64,000 nt of DNA from Rhodospirillales bacterium. GTDB lineage: Bacteria > Pseudomonadota > Alphaproteobacteria > Rhodospirillales > Casp-alpha2. Of the stretch, positions 1-8,923 are shown in pieces. Numbering within the stretch: position 1 is the stretch's first letter; each line of letters begins with the position of its first letter. A program made the position numbers and the translations under genes. The stretch is from assembly GCA_018662225.1 (NCBI GenBank), contig JABJGO010000070.1, positions 46,232 through 110,231 on the forward strand, given 5' to 3'. Below the pieces are notes generated by a model. It had not been told where the DNA came from and ran no database searches. It was given only the letters and a program-made list of their open reading frames with translations.

Positions 1-396
1 GTATTGCATGCGGTTCAACCCGTTCAAAACGACGCATTCCGGTGCAGCATCGTTAATGCTTACGTCAGCCGCGACGTCACCGCCCCCGATGCCAACCGTG
101 GCTACCCTGTACAAGATTACTTTCCCGGTGTTCCCATGTATCCCGTCTATAACGAGATGGCCCGCCATGCCGCGTGGCTGGCCAAGGCCAAGCTGGGCAG
201 CATTCTGGAATCGGGGGTCTGGATTGAAGACCGGGGGAAATTGGTCGCTGAACTCAGCGCCGCCGTGGATGATGTGCAGCGATGCATTGATCAACTGAAG
301 GCGGGGGGCATTGATGATGAAGCCTATGAAGAAGGCCGCATCGCAGAAGACGAACGGCAAATGACAGCGCCATTGTTCGAGCGAGGCTCGCAATAA
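1..396 (+). CDS. C-terminal part of an unrecognised protein (cut by window edge)
   Basis: The reading frame is open from the first base to the TAA at 394-396, so this is probably the 3' end of a gene that begins outside the window. The first in-frame start-like codon, TTG at position 4, has no visible ribosome binding site. The visible 130 or so residues are soluble, with an aromatic stretch (YPVQDYFPGVPMYPVYNEM) followed by an acidic, probably helical tail. I do not recognise the family. It meets the MoxR-cluster operon tail to tail, with only 7 bases between the two stop codons. Confidence 0.55.
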   Translation, partial: VLHAVQPVQNDAFRCSIVNAYVSRDVTAPDANRGYPVQDYFPGVPMYPVYNEMARHAAWLAKAKLGSILESGVWIEDRGKLVAELSAAVDDVQRCIDQLKAGGIDDEAYEEGRIAEDERQMTAPLFERGSQ

Positions 397-403
397 CGAG
401 GGC

Positions 404-2521
404 CTAACGCGCCTCCCGCCACCACGCCGCCATCAGCAGGAATATGATCAGACCCGCCGCCAGCCAGCCGGGCAGCAACTGGACGCTGGCAATACCGGTC
501 ACCACATAAGACTGGTTATTACGCAGCCCCATCCAATCGCGCCCCCGTTGGTCGCGGTTCTCTTTGGTGCGGCGGATATCGGGCTGCATATCGCTCAACC
601 ACCACATACCGCCCCCTGAGGCCGTGGCATAGGGCTTCAGGATATCTTCGCTGGCCCGAAGGTCGCTGTATTCCATCGGGTTCAGGCTGCCCACGGCGGC
701 CAATGTGGTGTGCTCACCGTCTTCAATCCGGTACACCCCCGGCACACCCACTTGATAGGATCCAGAGGCTTCGCCAGCGACCAAGCTCTTGTTCAAGGCC
801 ACGGTCTCCCGTTCGCCACCGGGCACGATCACCGTAACACTGGTTGGCAGAGCCTTCATGGATTTACGAGTGATGGCCAGTATCTGCCCCGAAAGTTTGG
901 CCGACAGTTGCTCTTCTTCCAACGCCGGTTCTTTCATGATCCAGTGCGCCATCCGTCTCAGTAGTTCAGCCTGCGGCCCACCGCCTTCAAAACCGCGCGC
1001 CCATAGCCAGATTTGATCGCTGGTCAACATACCCACGCGACCATCATCAATGCGATTCAGCATCACAAGGGGCTGATCATTGATGCCCTGCATGAGCACA
1101 TCGCTTTTGCCACTACCATCCCGCATGGTGGATTCGACCTGCCGGAGCCACCGACCCCATGCTGGCACCTCACCGGGCTCACCTGACAAGCTGGTCAACG
1201 GAGCGGTTACCGGGTGAATACGGCCCAAGTCGCTGAGACGGGGATAGAAACCCTGTTCCATCACCGTGCCGGTAGGCCGTACCGGTAGAATGTCGCCCAC
1301 GGCCGTTTCATTGAGGCTGCGGCTGCCCGCATATTCCGGGCCAACCACAACCAGCAATCCGCCACCTTTTCTCACAAAGTTTTCGATGTTGCGGAAATAC
1401 CGTGGTGCCAGCACATGCCGCACCACGTAACGATCAAATACCATAAGATCGAAATCATCGATCTTTATGTCGAACAGCTCAAACGTGGGAAAGGTAATCA
1501 ATGACAATTCCTGAACAGGTGTGAAGTCGCTTTTCTCCGGTGGTCTTAAAATTGTGAAATGGATCAGGTCAACCGCCGGATCAGACTTCAACAGGTTTCG
1601 CCAGGTGCGCTCGCCCGCATGAGGCTGGCCCGATATCAATAATACCCGCAAGCGATCCCGCACCCCATTGATGGTCGCCACCCCGGCGTTGTTGATGGTT
1701 GTAAGTTCTCCCGCCACGGTTTCTGCGGATACTTCCACCACAGAACTTCCCGCATGATCCAGTGAAAACCCAATCACGGTCTCTTTACCGGGCATAACCT
1801 GTCGACGGGATATCACTTGGCCGTCAACGGTCAGGGTCACAGGCACCGGTTGAACGGCACCAGATGCCGCGCGGTTTTCATCCACCTGAAAGGCGATGGA
1901 CGTATCATGCCCTACCAGTCCATATCCCGGTGCCCTGGTTATCGCCACCCGGCGATCAAGGGCCTCACGTTCACCCGTCAGTAAAACATGCAAAGGTCCA
2001 TCAGGCAGGGCACCGCCCGCCGCCGTATCATCCATGTCATGGACCTGACCATCGGTAATGACGATAGCGCCTGCATAACGGTCGCGTGGGACATCAGCCG
2101 CCGCCGATACCATCGCCCGGCGCAGCAGCGTCCCCTCATCTGCATCATCCGAGCTAGAAGCCCCATAAGCACCGAAATTCACATAGCGCGGTTCCAACGA
2201 GGGATCAGCCGCTATCGCGGCGCGCACCTTTTTCAGGGCTTCATCACGCTGGGCCTGCCGATTTTCCACAGACTGGCTGGCAGATTGATCCACCATGACC
2301 AGAACAACATCGTCCTGTGATTCCCGCTGCTCGCGCTGATAATAGGGGCCCAGCAAGACCAGAAACATGATCGCGAATGCAGCCAGCCGCAGCACCCCAC
2401 CCCGCGCCCGGTGCAGGACCACAACCACGGTCAAGCCAAGCAAAACCAGTCCGGCGGTCACCACAAGCCACACCGGCACAATGGGCGCAAATGTCATAAC
2501 GGTTGTGGTGGCACCTGTCAT
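404..2521 (-). CDS. Large membrane protein with von Willebrand A-like and amidotransferase-like fold (last gene of MoxR cluster)
   Basis: A 705-residue protein. It starts with two hydrophobic helices (about residues 10-33 and 40-60), followed by a long periplasmic or cytoplasmic region and one C-terminal membrane helix just before the last residues (WWREAR). Near residue 75-80 it has DQSAS, which fits the DxSxS metal-site motif of von Willebrand A domains, and later ITDGQVHDMDD, also typical of this fold. The middle (about 320-400) resembles the glutamine-amidotransferase-like fold found in these cluster proteins. Its ATG overlaps the stop of the upstream DUF4159 gene (ATGA), so the two are translationally coupled. 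By analogy with MoxR/VWA clusters it probably works with the AAA+ ATPase in envelope maturation or stress; its actual substrate is unknown. Confidence 0.8.
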   Translation of the reverse strand: MTGATTTVMTFAPIVPVWLVVTAGLVLLGLTVVVVLHRARGGVLRLAAFAIMFLVLLGPYYQREQRESQDDVVLVMVDQSASQSVENRQAQRDEALKKVRAAIAADPSLEPRYVNFGAYGASSSDDADEGTLLRRAMVSAAADVPRDRYAGAIVITDGQVHDMDDTAAGGALPDGPLHVLLTGEREALDRRVAITRAPGYGLVGHDTSIAFQVDENRAASGAVQPVPVTLTVDGQVISRRQVMPGKETVIGFSLDHAGSSVVEVSAETVAGELTTINNAGVATINGVRDRLRVLLISGQPHAGERTWRNLLKSDPAVDLIHFTILRPPEKSDFTPVQELSLITFPTFELFDIKIDDFDLMVFDRYVVRHVLAPRYFRNIENFVRKGGGLLVVVGPEYAGSRSLNETAVGDILPVRPTGTVMEQGFYPRLSDLGRIHPVTAPLTSLSGEPGEVPAWGRWLRQVESTMRDGSGKSDVLMQGINDQPLVMLNRIDDGRVGMLTSDQIWLWARGFEGGGPQAELLRRMAHWIMKEPALEEEQLSAKLSGQILAITRKSMKALPTSVTVIVPGGERETVALNKSLVAGEASGSYQVGVPGVYRIEDGEHTTLAAVGSLNPMEYSDLRASEDILKPYATASGGGMWWLSDMQPDIRRTKENRDQRGRDWMGLRNNQSYVVTGIASVQLLPGWLAAGLIIFLLMAAWWREAR

Positions 2522-5265
2522 CAGTTCAGCCTGTCCAGAATGGTGGGCAAGTGAACCTGATCACCCTTGTAGTTACCGGTCAGCACATACATGACCAGAT
2601 TGACCCCAAATCGGAAGGCAAATTCGCGCTGGCGCTCACCACCCGGAACCGCGGCAAACATGGGCTGGCTTGCATCATCCAGCGCCCAGGCACCGGCCCA
2701 GTGGTGACCACCGGCGATGACGGTCGACACCCCATCGTTGACACGTTCATCCGCTGGCACCACCCACACACGTCCACCGGCCCAGCGGCCGGGAAAATCA
2801 TTCATCAGATAGTATGACCGAGTCAAAACATGATCACCGGGTATCGGTACCAACCGGGGAATATCCAACACGCGGGCAAACCGGCGCAACTGTCCCAGCC
2901 CCGCCGCCGCACTGGATTGCTGCATATCAAACAGGATAGTCCCACCATTTGCCATGAAGGCGTTGACGCGGGCCGCGGCCTCCACCGATGGCACGGGTGA
3001 ATATTGTGTAACCGGCCAGTAAATCAACGGGTAGAAAGCCAGCTCATCTTCTTCCGGGTCAACGGCGGCAGGTGCGGCCAGCTCCACGGCGGTGCGTTGG
3101 GCAAGAACCGCGCTCAATCCTCTGAGCCCCAATCGACTAATCTCGTCACTATCGGCATCGCCGCTTAAAACATAGGCCAGTCGAGTGTTATTGGCGGCCT
3201 CAATAAAATCGTCATCGTCAGCGGCGTTTGCTTCAGTGCTATTACTGATCAAAACAGCGACCAGAACAACGAACAGAACAACGACACCGGTAATCGCACG
3301 GTTGCCAAACCCCAGTTTGGTGAGCGTCGCCGCCACCCCCACGCTGATCATCAGATCTGCTGCGAATAACACCATGGCCAGAACGAGCAACCACGGCATG
3401 AGATCGATTTCCCGGCCCTGTCGATAGGATGATTGTTCAATCCCAGCGGGCACCTCACCAATCGCCGTTAGCGACCCTAAGGATGCCGTTAAATTAAATG
3501 CCCTCACCCCATCGTCCGAACCATAAAAACCGGGTGGGTGACGTGGCGATACAGATGATGTGGACAGGTCATCGGCGGTCATGGGGCTGACACCGGCTTT
3601 GGGAACCATCAGTGATCCAAATCCATCCAGAACCAACGATGGTTCTAACACCACGTTGTCACCGCCTTGGTGGATGCCCCGGCTCAAACCTACGATGCGT
3701 TGTAGCATTTCCACGAATAAACCGGATATAGGCAAGGTCGACCATTCGGCATTGGCCCCCACATGGAACAGCACGGTGCGACCCAGCCCGCGCACATCAG
3801 CGGTAACCAACGGTGTACCATCGGCCAGACGCGCCCATGTTTTTTCTTCCAGCTCCAATGTGGGTTCGGCCAGAACCTGCCTGCGTACCCGCACATCATC
3901 CGCGACGGCCAGCCCGTAAAAAGGACTGTTGGCATCAAACGCTGCCACGCCAGCCGGTCTTCGCCACGACATAGCGCCGCCCATGGCCCGGTCACCAAGC
4001 CGCAACGGCACAGGCAACAATCCGGACAATGGTCCCTTTGATACGGACTGTGCCAAAGAGGTATCGGCCATTCGTGGACCTGCAAAGACCAACAGCACGC
4101 CACCAGCTTCTACCCAGGTTTCCAGTTTTTTCTGGTCTGGTGAAGACAACCCAACCGGGTCAGCCATGACCAGCACCGCCATGTCGCGATCCAGCAAATC
4201 AACAAGCGCTCCCGAGAACACATCACTGACCGGGTGCAAGGCCCGATCCAAAAAATAGGCGTCGCTCAACAACGGCTGATCATCGGCCAGTGTGTTATCG
4301 CTGACCACGCCGACAGGGCGCCTGCGCCAACGTTCATCCATTAACATGATACCGCCCGCGGTGCGTTCGCTGTCGATACGAATACTAGCCATGCGGTTGC
4401 GCAGTTCCAGTGGCAAATCAAAAACTGCCTCTGACTCCAAATAGCCCTCATCAAACCGGGCAGTCGCATTGCCAATAGCCCGGCGTTCATCATCGTAGGC
4501 CACGAGCGTGATCGCCGAAACGCCATCACCATGGGCGCGGCGAACCGGAAAATGCAGGGCATTATTTCTCGACTGAGGGGGATACACTGCGTGGGCTGTA
4601 TTGCCCACCACCGGCTCGATCAGGCGCACCGGCCCCAGCCCGGTCAGCGCGGCCAGTGCTTGTTTCAGATCACGACCATCTTCGTGATTCTGAAGGCCAT
4701 CAGACAACCACACCACTTGTCCAGCGGAAGCAAAAGGAAATGTCTGATCCGCGATGAACTGCCGGTCTACAGGCCATGGTTTGGGTTGCAGGGACCGGAC
4801 CCGGGCAATGGCTTCGGTCGGGTTCATCACACCGGGCGGTAGCTGGGCGAGGGTCGGCGCGGTGGTTAGCACCATCACATTCCGGTTTTGCCGTTCGGCT
4901 TGAAAGATCAGGCTTTCCGCCTGTTGGATACGAACGTGCCAGTCTTTTGCCGCCGCCCAACCATCGTCTATGACCAACAGCAACGGCCCGGTATCCTGCA
5001 GGCGGGATTCCGGATTATGAATCGGACGCGCGGCGGCCAACAACAGCAAGCTGATCATGGTCAGGCGCAAAACGATCAACCACCACGGACTGGTATGGGG
5101 ACTGGCGCTGGTCTGATCGACCATGGCCAACAGCCGAATAGCCGGGAACCGCACACGTTGCGGGCGCGTCGGCGTCAGCCTGATCAACCACCAAACCACC
5201 GGCAACAGGGCAAACCCGGCCAGCGCCCATGGGGTAAACAATGAGAAGGCACCAAGGCTCAACAT
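2521..5265 (-). CDS. BatA-like N-terminal membrane domain plus DUF4159 protein
   Basis: A 914-residue protein. The N-terminus has the double-membrane-helix BatA-type region (about residues 5-80, including FSLFTPWALAGFALLPVVWW), a degenerate von Willebrand region, and an amidotransferase-like fold with EAGGVLLVFAGPRM. Two more membrane helices lie around 625-700, and a C-terminal DUF4159 domain (about 710-914) has FYPLIYWPV, GGTILFDMQQS and a FGVNLVMYVLTGNYK tail. In alphaproteobacteria this architecture regularly follows moxR and a DUF58 gene, as it does here. Only 8 bases separate it from the DUF58 gene. Its function is unproven; a role as a membrane partner of the MoxR ATPase is inferred from context. 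Confidence 0.85.
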   Translation of the reverse strand: MLSLGAFSLFTPWALAGFALLPVVWWLIRLTPTRPQRVRFPAIRLLAMVDQTSASPHTSPWWLIVLRLTMISLLLLAAARPIHNPESRLQDTGPLLLVIDDGWAAAKDWHVRIQQAESLIFQAERQNRNVMVLTTAPTLAQLPPGVMNPTEAIARVRSLQPKPWPVDRQFIADQTFPFASAGQVVWLSDGLQNHEDGRDLKQALAALTGLGPVRLIEPVVGNTAHAVYPPQSRNNALHFPVRRAHGDGVSAITLVAYDDERRAIGNATARFDEGYLESEAVFDLPLELRNRMASIRIDSERTAGGIMLMDERWRRRPVGVVSDNTLADDQPLLSDAYFLDRALHPVSDVFSGALVDLLDRDMAVLVMADPVGLSSPDQKKLETWVEAGGVLLVFAGPRMADTSLAQSVSKGPLSGLLPVPLRLGDRAMGGAMSWRRPAGVAAFDANSPFYGLAVADDVRVRRQVLAEPTLELEEKTWARLADGTPLVTADVRGLGRTVLFHVGANAEWSTLPISGLFVEMLQRIVGLSRGIHQGGDNVVLEPSLVLDGFGSLMVPKAGVSPMTADDLSTSSVSPRHPPGFYGSDDGVRAFNLTASLGSLTAIGEVPAGIEQSSYRQGREIDLMPWLLVLAMVLFAADLMISVGVAATLTKLGFGNRAITGVVVLFVVLVAVLISNSTEANAADDDDFIEAANNTRLAYVLSGDADSDEISRLGLRGLSAVLAQRTAVELAAPAAVDPEEDELAFYPLIYWPVTQYSPVPSVEAAARVNAFMANGGTILFDMQQSSAAAGLGQLRRFARVLDIPRLVPIPGDHVLTRSYYLMNDFPGRWAGGRVWVVPADERVNDGVSTVIAGGHHWAGAWALDDASQPMFAAVPGGERQREFAFRFGVNLVMYVLTGNYKGDQVHLPTILDRLN

Positions 5266-5273
5266 GGTCTATC

Positions 5274-6188
5274 TCACGTCACGTGGCTGTCTGATAACAA
5301 CAGATACAGATGCATCAGGGCTTCTTCCGGGCTATGGTCAGTGTGGTGAACCACGTACCCCCAACCCGCCTGAGCAACCAGATCGGAAATCCGTGCACCG
5401 TGTTCGCGCCAACGTTCGCCATAAGTCTCGCGGGCATCATCCACCTGCTCCACAAGAACCTCGCCATCGCCTTCCATACCTTCAAATAAGACCCGCCCGC
5501 CATAGGGCAAGGCTTCTTCTGCCGGATCAATCAGACGAACCACCAATCCTTTCACGCCTTTGTCGGCATACTGGGCAAGGGTGTCGGTTAGGTGGCGCGG
5601 ATCATCCAGAAAATCACCAAACAGTACCATGCGAGCATCCCGTGGCAGGGATTCGATCGGCGGCACACTCGATAATGGCCCATTCGACAAAGTTCCATTC
5701 GATAGGGAAAGAGCCATTTCCTGTAGCGCTGCCCGGTTATTGGATGGTGGCTTGCCCGATCCGCTCAGGGCCACATATTCACCGCCACGAACCAACAACG
5801 AAGCCAAGGCCAGGGCCAGCAGGACGGCGCGTTCTGATTTCTTAGGCTTATCCGACGTGGAGGCAAAATCCATTGAGGCTGAGTTATCACACCACAACCA
5901 AACACTTTGTGCCGCTTCCCATTCGCTTTGGCGGATATAGACCCGTTGTGACTTACCCGATTGTCGCCAGTCAATGTTGTGTACGGAATCGCCAAACTGA
6001 TACCGGCGGAACTGCCAAAAGGTTTCACCCTGCCCCACTTGTCGGCGGCCATGAATACCTTGCGATACAGTGGACGCAATGCGTTCGGCGGCGACCATCA
6101 ATGGCGGTAGATTAGCACCCAGTTCCTCAGCCCGGAAATAAGTGTCTTCCGGTTGGCGGCTTTCAGTGATGGGTGCGGTGGGTGCCAT
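5274..6188 (-). CDS. DUF58 domain protein
   Basis: A protein of about 304 residues with the DUF58 core: the conserved GRRQVGQGETFWQFRRY segment, IDWRQSGKSQRVYIRQSEWE, and WCDNSASMDFAS, which carries the DxSxS metal-binding motif of von Willebrand A folds. I chose the ATG at 6188 (MAPTAPI), which has an AGG upstream and lies just after the moxR stop at 6199; the frame continues to a TTG at 6206 with no better signal. DUF58 proteins are typically encoded next to MoxR ATPases and are thought to be their client or adaptor partners. It sits second in the operon. Confidence 0.85.
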   Translation of the reverse strand: MAPTAPITESRQPEDTYFRAEELGANLPPLMVAAERIASTVSQGIHGRRQVGQGETFWQFRRYQFGDSVHNIDWRQSGKSQRVYIRQSEWEAAQSVWLWCDNSASMDFASTSDKPKKSERAVLLALALASLLVRGGEYVALSGSGKPPSNNRAALQEMALSLSNGTLSNGPLSSVPPIESLPRDARMVLFGDFLDDPRHLTDTLAQYADKGVKGLVVRLIDPAEEALPYGGRVLFEGMEGDGEVLVEQVDDARETYGERWREHGARISDLVAQAGWGYVVHHTDHSPEEALMHLYLLLSDSHVT

Positions 6189-6198
6189 AGATTTTTGC

Positions 6199-7242
6199 CT
6201 ATGCAATCGTCTCGCACAGTTGGTCGATGATTTGCGACAACCCGATGCCTTCCGCCCGAGCGCCGAAATTCAAGGCCATACGGTGGCGCAGAATCGGATG
6301 GGCCAACGCCAACACATCGTCAACATTGGGTGCCAGCCGGTTGTCCAGTACCGCGCGGGCGCGAACACCAAGCATCAATGCTTGTGATGCCCGTGGCCCC
6401 GGCCCCCACGATACGTGTTGGCGTACAGAATCAAGATCAGAGGATTCCGGGCGACCCGATCGCACCAGTTTCAAGATAGCCTCAACCACGTTGTTGCCAA
6501 CGGGCACATGGCGAACCAACCGCTGGGCAGCCATCAAATCCTCGGCACTCATAACAGCGGTGGGTTTCGCCTCAATCGCACCTGTGGTGTCGATCAACAC
6601 GCGGCGCTCAGCATCAGCGTCCGGGTAGCCCACATCAATCTGCATGAAAAACCGATCCAGTTGAGCCTCGGGCAGTGGATAGGTGCCCTCTTGCTCCAAT
6701 GGGTTTTGCGTGGCCAGCACATGAAAGGGGCTGGGCAGATCATGGTATTTGCCCGCAACGGAAATACGCTGTTCCTGCATGGCTTGTAAAAGGGCCGACT
6801 GGGTTCTGGGGCTGGCGCGATTGATTTCATCGGCCATCAGCAACTGACAGAACACCGGACCCTCAATAAAGCGGAACGACCGTTTGCCCTTATCGGATTC
6901 CTCTAGCACTTCTGAGCCCAAAATATCAGCAGGCATAAGATCGGGTGTGCACTGGATCCGGCGTTCATCCAGACCGAATACGACGCCCAGCGTTGATACC
7001 AACTTGGTTTTTCCCAATCCCGGCACACCGATTAAAAGCACGTGACCGCCGGACAACAAGGTGACCAAAGTATCTTCCACCACCCGGTCAATTCCCATAA
7101 TAACCTGATTAACGGCGGATCGTGCCTCTGACAGAATACGCCCCACACGTTCGATATCCGCCACGATTGTGTCGGGAATCGCCCCCTCAGGGACGCTGAA
7201 CTGCGAAGTTTCGGCGTTCTCTATACTGGTTGATGTTGCCAA
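6199..7242 (-). CDS. MoxR-family AAA+ ATPase
   Basis: A 347-residue ATPase. Walker A is GVPGLGKTK, Walker B is LLMADEINRA, and the sensor region is ATQNPLEQEGTYPLPEAQLDRF, split here as ATQNP and the conserved EAQLDRFFM. This is the MoxR subgroup signature; such ATPases act as chaperones with von Willebrand-domain partners. I place the start at the TTG at 7242, because AGGAGAA lies 6 bases upstream of it; the frame runs on to an earlier TTG at 7278 without a ribosome site. First gene of the minus-strand operon moxR-DUF58-DUF4159-membrane protein, and divergent from the DUF1285 gene across about 107 bases. Confidence 0.92.
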   Translation of the reverse strand: MATSTSIENAETSQFSVPEGAIPDTIVADIERVGRILSEARSAVNQVIMGIDRVVEDTLVTLLSGGHVLLIGVPGLGKTKLVSTLGVVFGLDERRIQCTPDLMPADILGSEVLEESDKGKRSFRFIEGPVFCQLLMADEINRASPRTQSALLQAMQEQRISVAGKYHDLPSPFHVLATQNPLEQEGTYPLPEAQLDRFFMQIDVGYPDADAERRVLIDTTGAIEAKPTAVMSAEDLMAAQRLVRHVPVGNNVVEAILKLVRSGRPESSDLDSVRQHVSWGPGPRASQALMLGVRARAVLDNRLAPNVDDVLALAHPILRHRMALNFGARAEGIGLSQIIDQLCETIA

Positions 7243-7349
7243 GAGACGTTCTCCTGTGTTGTTCAATGCAGGTGCCAAGGGCTATTCTTACTATTCTGGA
7301 TTCAAATAACATACTCTGCAATCGCCTAGCACACTATAAAGACGGAATT

Positions 7350-7970
7350 ATGGCCCAACCCGATAGTGACATCTCACAGCAAGACTTACCCATGAGCCTC
7401 AATATGGGAGGCGATGGCGATCTGGTCCTGACGGATCTAGCCCCTGATATTCAGGAACTGGCCAAGAAACCGGGGCGCATCATGTGTGGTGATATCCACA
7501 TGCGGATCGATGCCAACGCCACATGGTTTTACAACGGTAGCCCCATTGGCCGTAAGGAAATGGTCAAGCTGTTCTCTACTGTCCTGCATCTGGATGAATT
7601 GGGCCAATACTGGATGATCACACCCGCCGAAATGGCGCGGATCAAAGTGGATGACGCACCCTTCACAGCCCTGGAATTGATCACCGAAGGTAGCGGCGAC
7701 AACATGACCATATCGTTTCGCACCAACGTGGATACGATCATTGCGCTGGATGAAGACCATCCGCTCAGGATCACTCACGATGATAAGACCAGCGAGCCAA
7801 GGCCCTATATCACCGTGCGCGATGGACTGGATGCCTTGATTGTGCGTTCCGCTTTTTATCAACTCATCGAAGAAGGCGTGGAAATGGATATCGACGGCGA
7901 GCAAATCCTGGGCGTGTGGAGCCACGGATGTTTCTTTCCCATAGGTCCCACTGGGCCGGTGGGCACATAA
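7350..7970 (+). CDS. DUF1285 domain protein
   Basis: A protein of about 206 residues matching the DUF1285 family: RIMCGDIHMRIDANATW, the conserved FYNGSPIGRKEMVKLFSTVL, and YWMITPAEMARIKVDDAPF. The family is common in proteobacteria; its structure is known but its function is not. The ATG at 7350 is preceded by GACGGA. Longer in-frame starts back to 7230 would run into the moxR leader and are unlikely. It is the first gene of a run with the Nudix hydrolase, the DUF6111 protein and cca, an order I recognise from other alphaproteobacteria. Confidence 0.85.
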   Translation: MAQPDSDISQQDLPMSLNMGGDGDLVLTDLAPDIQELAKKPGRIMCGDIHMRIDANATWFYNGSPIGRKEMVKLFSTVLHLDELGQYWMITPAEMARIKVDDAPFTALELITEGSGDNMTISFRTNVDTIIALDEDHPLRITHDDKTSEPRPYITVRDGLDALIVRSAFYQLIEEGVEMDIDGEQILGVWSHGCFFPIGPTGPVGT

Positions 7971-7972
7971 AT

Positions 7973-8632
7973 ATGATCACCATGGACCTGAACGAAATTG
8001 CAAAACTGTTAAAATCCTATAATTCGAATATTGGCGACGAACAGGGCGACCACGTGCTTAACCCGCACAATAAACGCCGCAGCGCGGACGAACCGCTTAA
8101 ACCAGCCGCCGTATTGGTACCTTTGGTCAACCGTGACGCAGGCCCCACAGTTCTGTTCACGCAACGCACCGATCATCTGGACCATCACCCCGGACAGGTC
8201 AGCTTTCCCGGCGGACACGTGGATAAAGGTGACACAAGCGCCGAAGAAACCGCCTTGCGCGAGACTGATGAAGAGGTTGGCATTCACCGCCGTCATATTC
8301 AGTTGATTGGCCGAATTGATACATATCTCACCAGCACCGGATTTTCCGTGACACCCGTTGTGGGCCTGATCGAGCCGCCGTTTGAGATTAATCCTGACCC
8401 GGTTGAAGTAGCCGAGGTTTTCGAAGTTCCGCTGTCATTTCTGTTCGACGCGGCAAACCACAGCCGTGTGATCTATAGCAAGGACAATGAGCATTGGGAC
8501 ACCTATGATATGCCCTATAACCGATATCGCATCTGGGGCGTGACCGCAGGAATGTTTCGAAACTTTTATGAGATCATCGCCGGTGATGATGCCCAACCCG
8601 CCACCATCCTGGACAGGAAACAGGCCATATGA
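7973..8632 (+). CDS. Nudix hydrolase, CoA pyrophosphatase type
   Basis: A 219-residue Nudix protein. It carries the extended N-terminal motif of coenzyme A pyrophosphatases (VLFTQRTDHLDHHPGQVSF, then PGG) directly in front of the Nudix box, whose core REx2EExG appears as RETDEEVG. Such enzymes cleave CoA to phosphopantetheine and 3',5'-ADP. The start could be 7973 or the ATG three codons later; both begin 2-11 bases after the DUF1285 stop. The stop overlaps the start of the next gene (ATGA), so translation is probably coupled. Confidence 0.88.
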   Translation: MITMDLNEIAKLLKSYNSNIGDEQGDHVLNPHNKRRSADEPLKPAAVLVPLVNRDAGPTVLFTQRTDHLDHHPGQVSFPGGHVDKGDTSAEETALRETDEEVGIHRRHIQLIGRIDTYLTSTGFSVTPVVGLIEPPFEINPDPVEVAEVFEVPLSFLFDAANHSRVIYSKDNEHWDTYDMPYNRYRIWGVTAGMFRNFYEIIAGDDAQPATILDRKQAI

Positions 8633-8916
8633 CCCGTCTTCTAATTCAATACCTATTGCCGTTTTTGGCACCATCAGCTGTCTATGTGTTGTGGCTGTTA
8701 TACAGCCAGCACCGCGCCCGAAAAGCGAACAACACCCCGCCGCCATTTACCCGTGGCGGATTTTTCTGGGCCATTATTCTGGGCGCTGTATTTCTGATGG
8801 CAAGCTTGGCCTTTCTGGCGGTGTCAGGTGGCGTATCACCTGATTCCGGTGTCTATCAGGCACCATACTTCAAAGACGGTGAGGTTATCGGCCCCCAATA
8901 CGACTCCGTGGACTAG
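8629..8916 (+). CDS. Small two-helix membrane protein, DUF6111-like
   Basis: A 95-residue protein with two membrane helices (about residues 7-25 and 45-66) joined by a basic loop (SQHRARKANN), and a short tail ending in GEVIGPQYDSVD. Proteins of this size and pattern lie between the Nudix gene and cca in other alphaproteobacteria, where they are called DUF6111. The function is unknown. The ATG overlaps the Nudix stop, and cca begins 7 bases after its own stop, so all three are probably on one transcript. Confidence 0.75.
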   Translation: MTRLLIQYLLPFLAPSAVYVLWLLYSQHRARKANNTPPPFTRGGFFWAIILGAVFLMASLAFLAVSGGVSPDSGVYQAPYFKDGEVIGPQYDSVD

Positions 8917-8923
8917 GCGAGAT

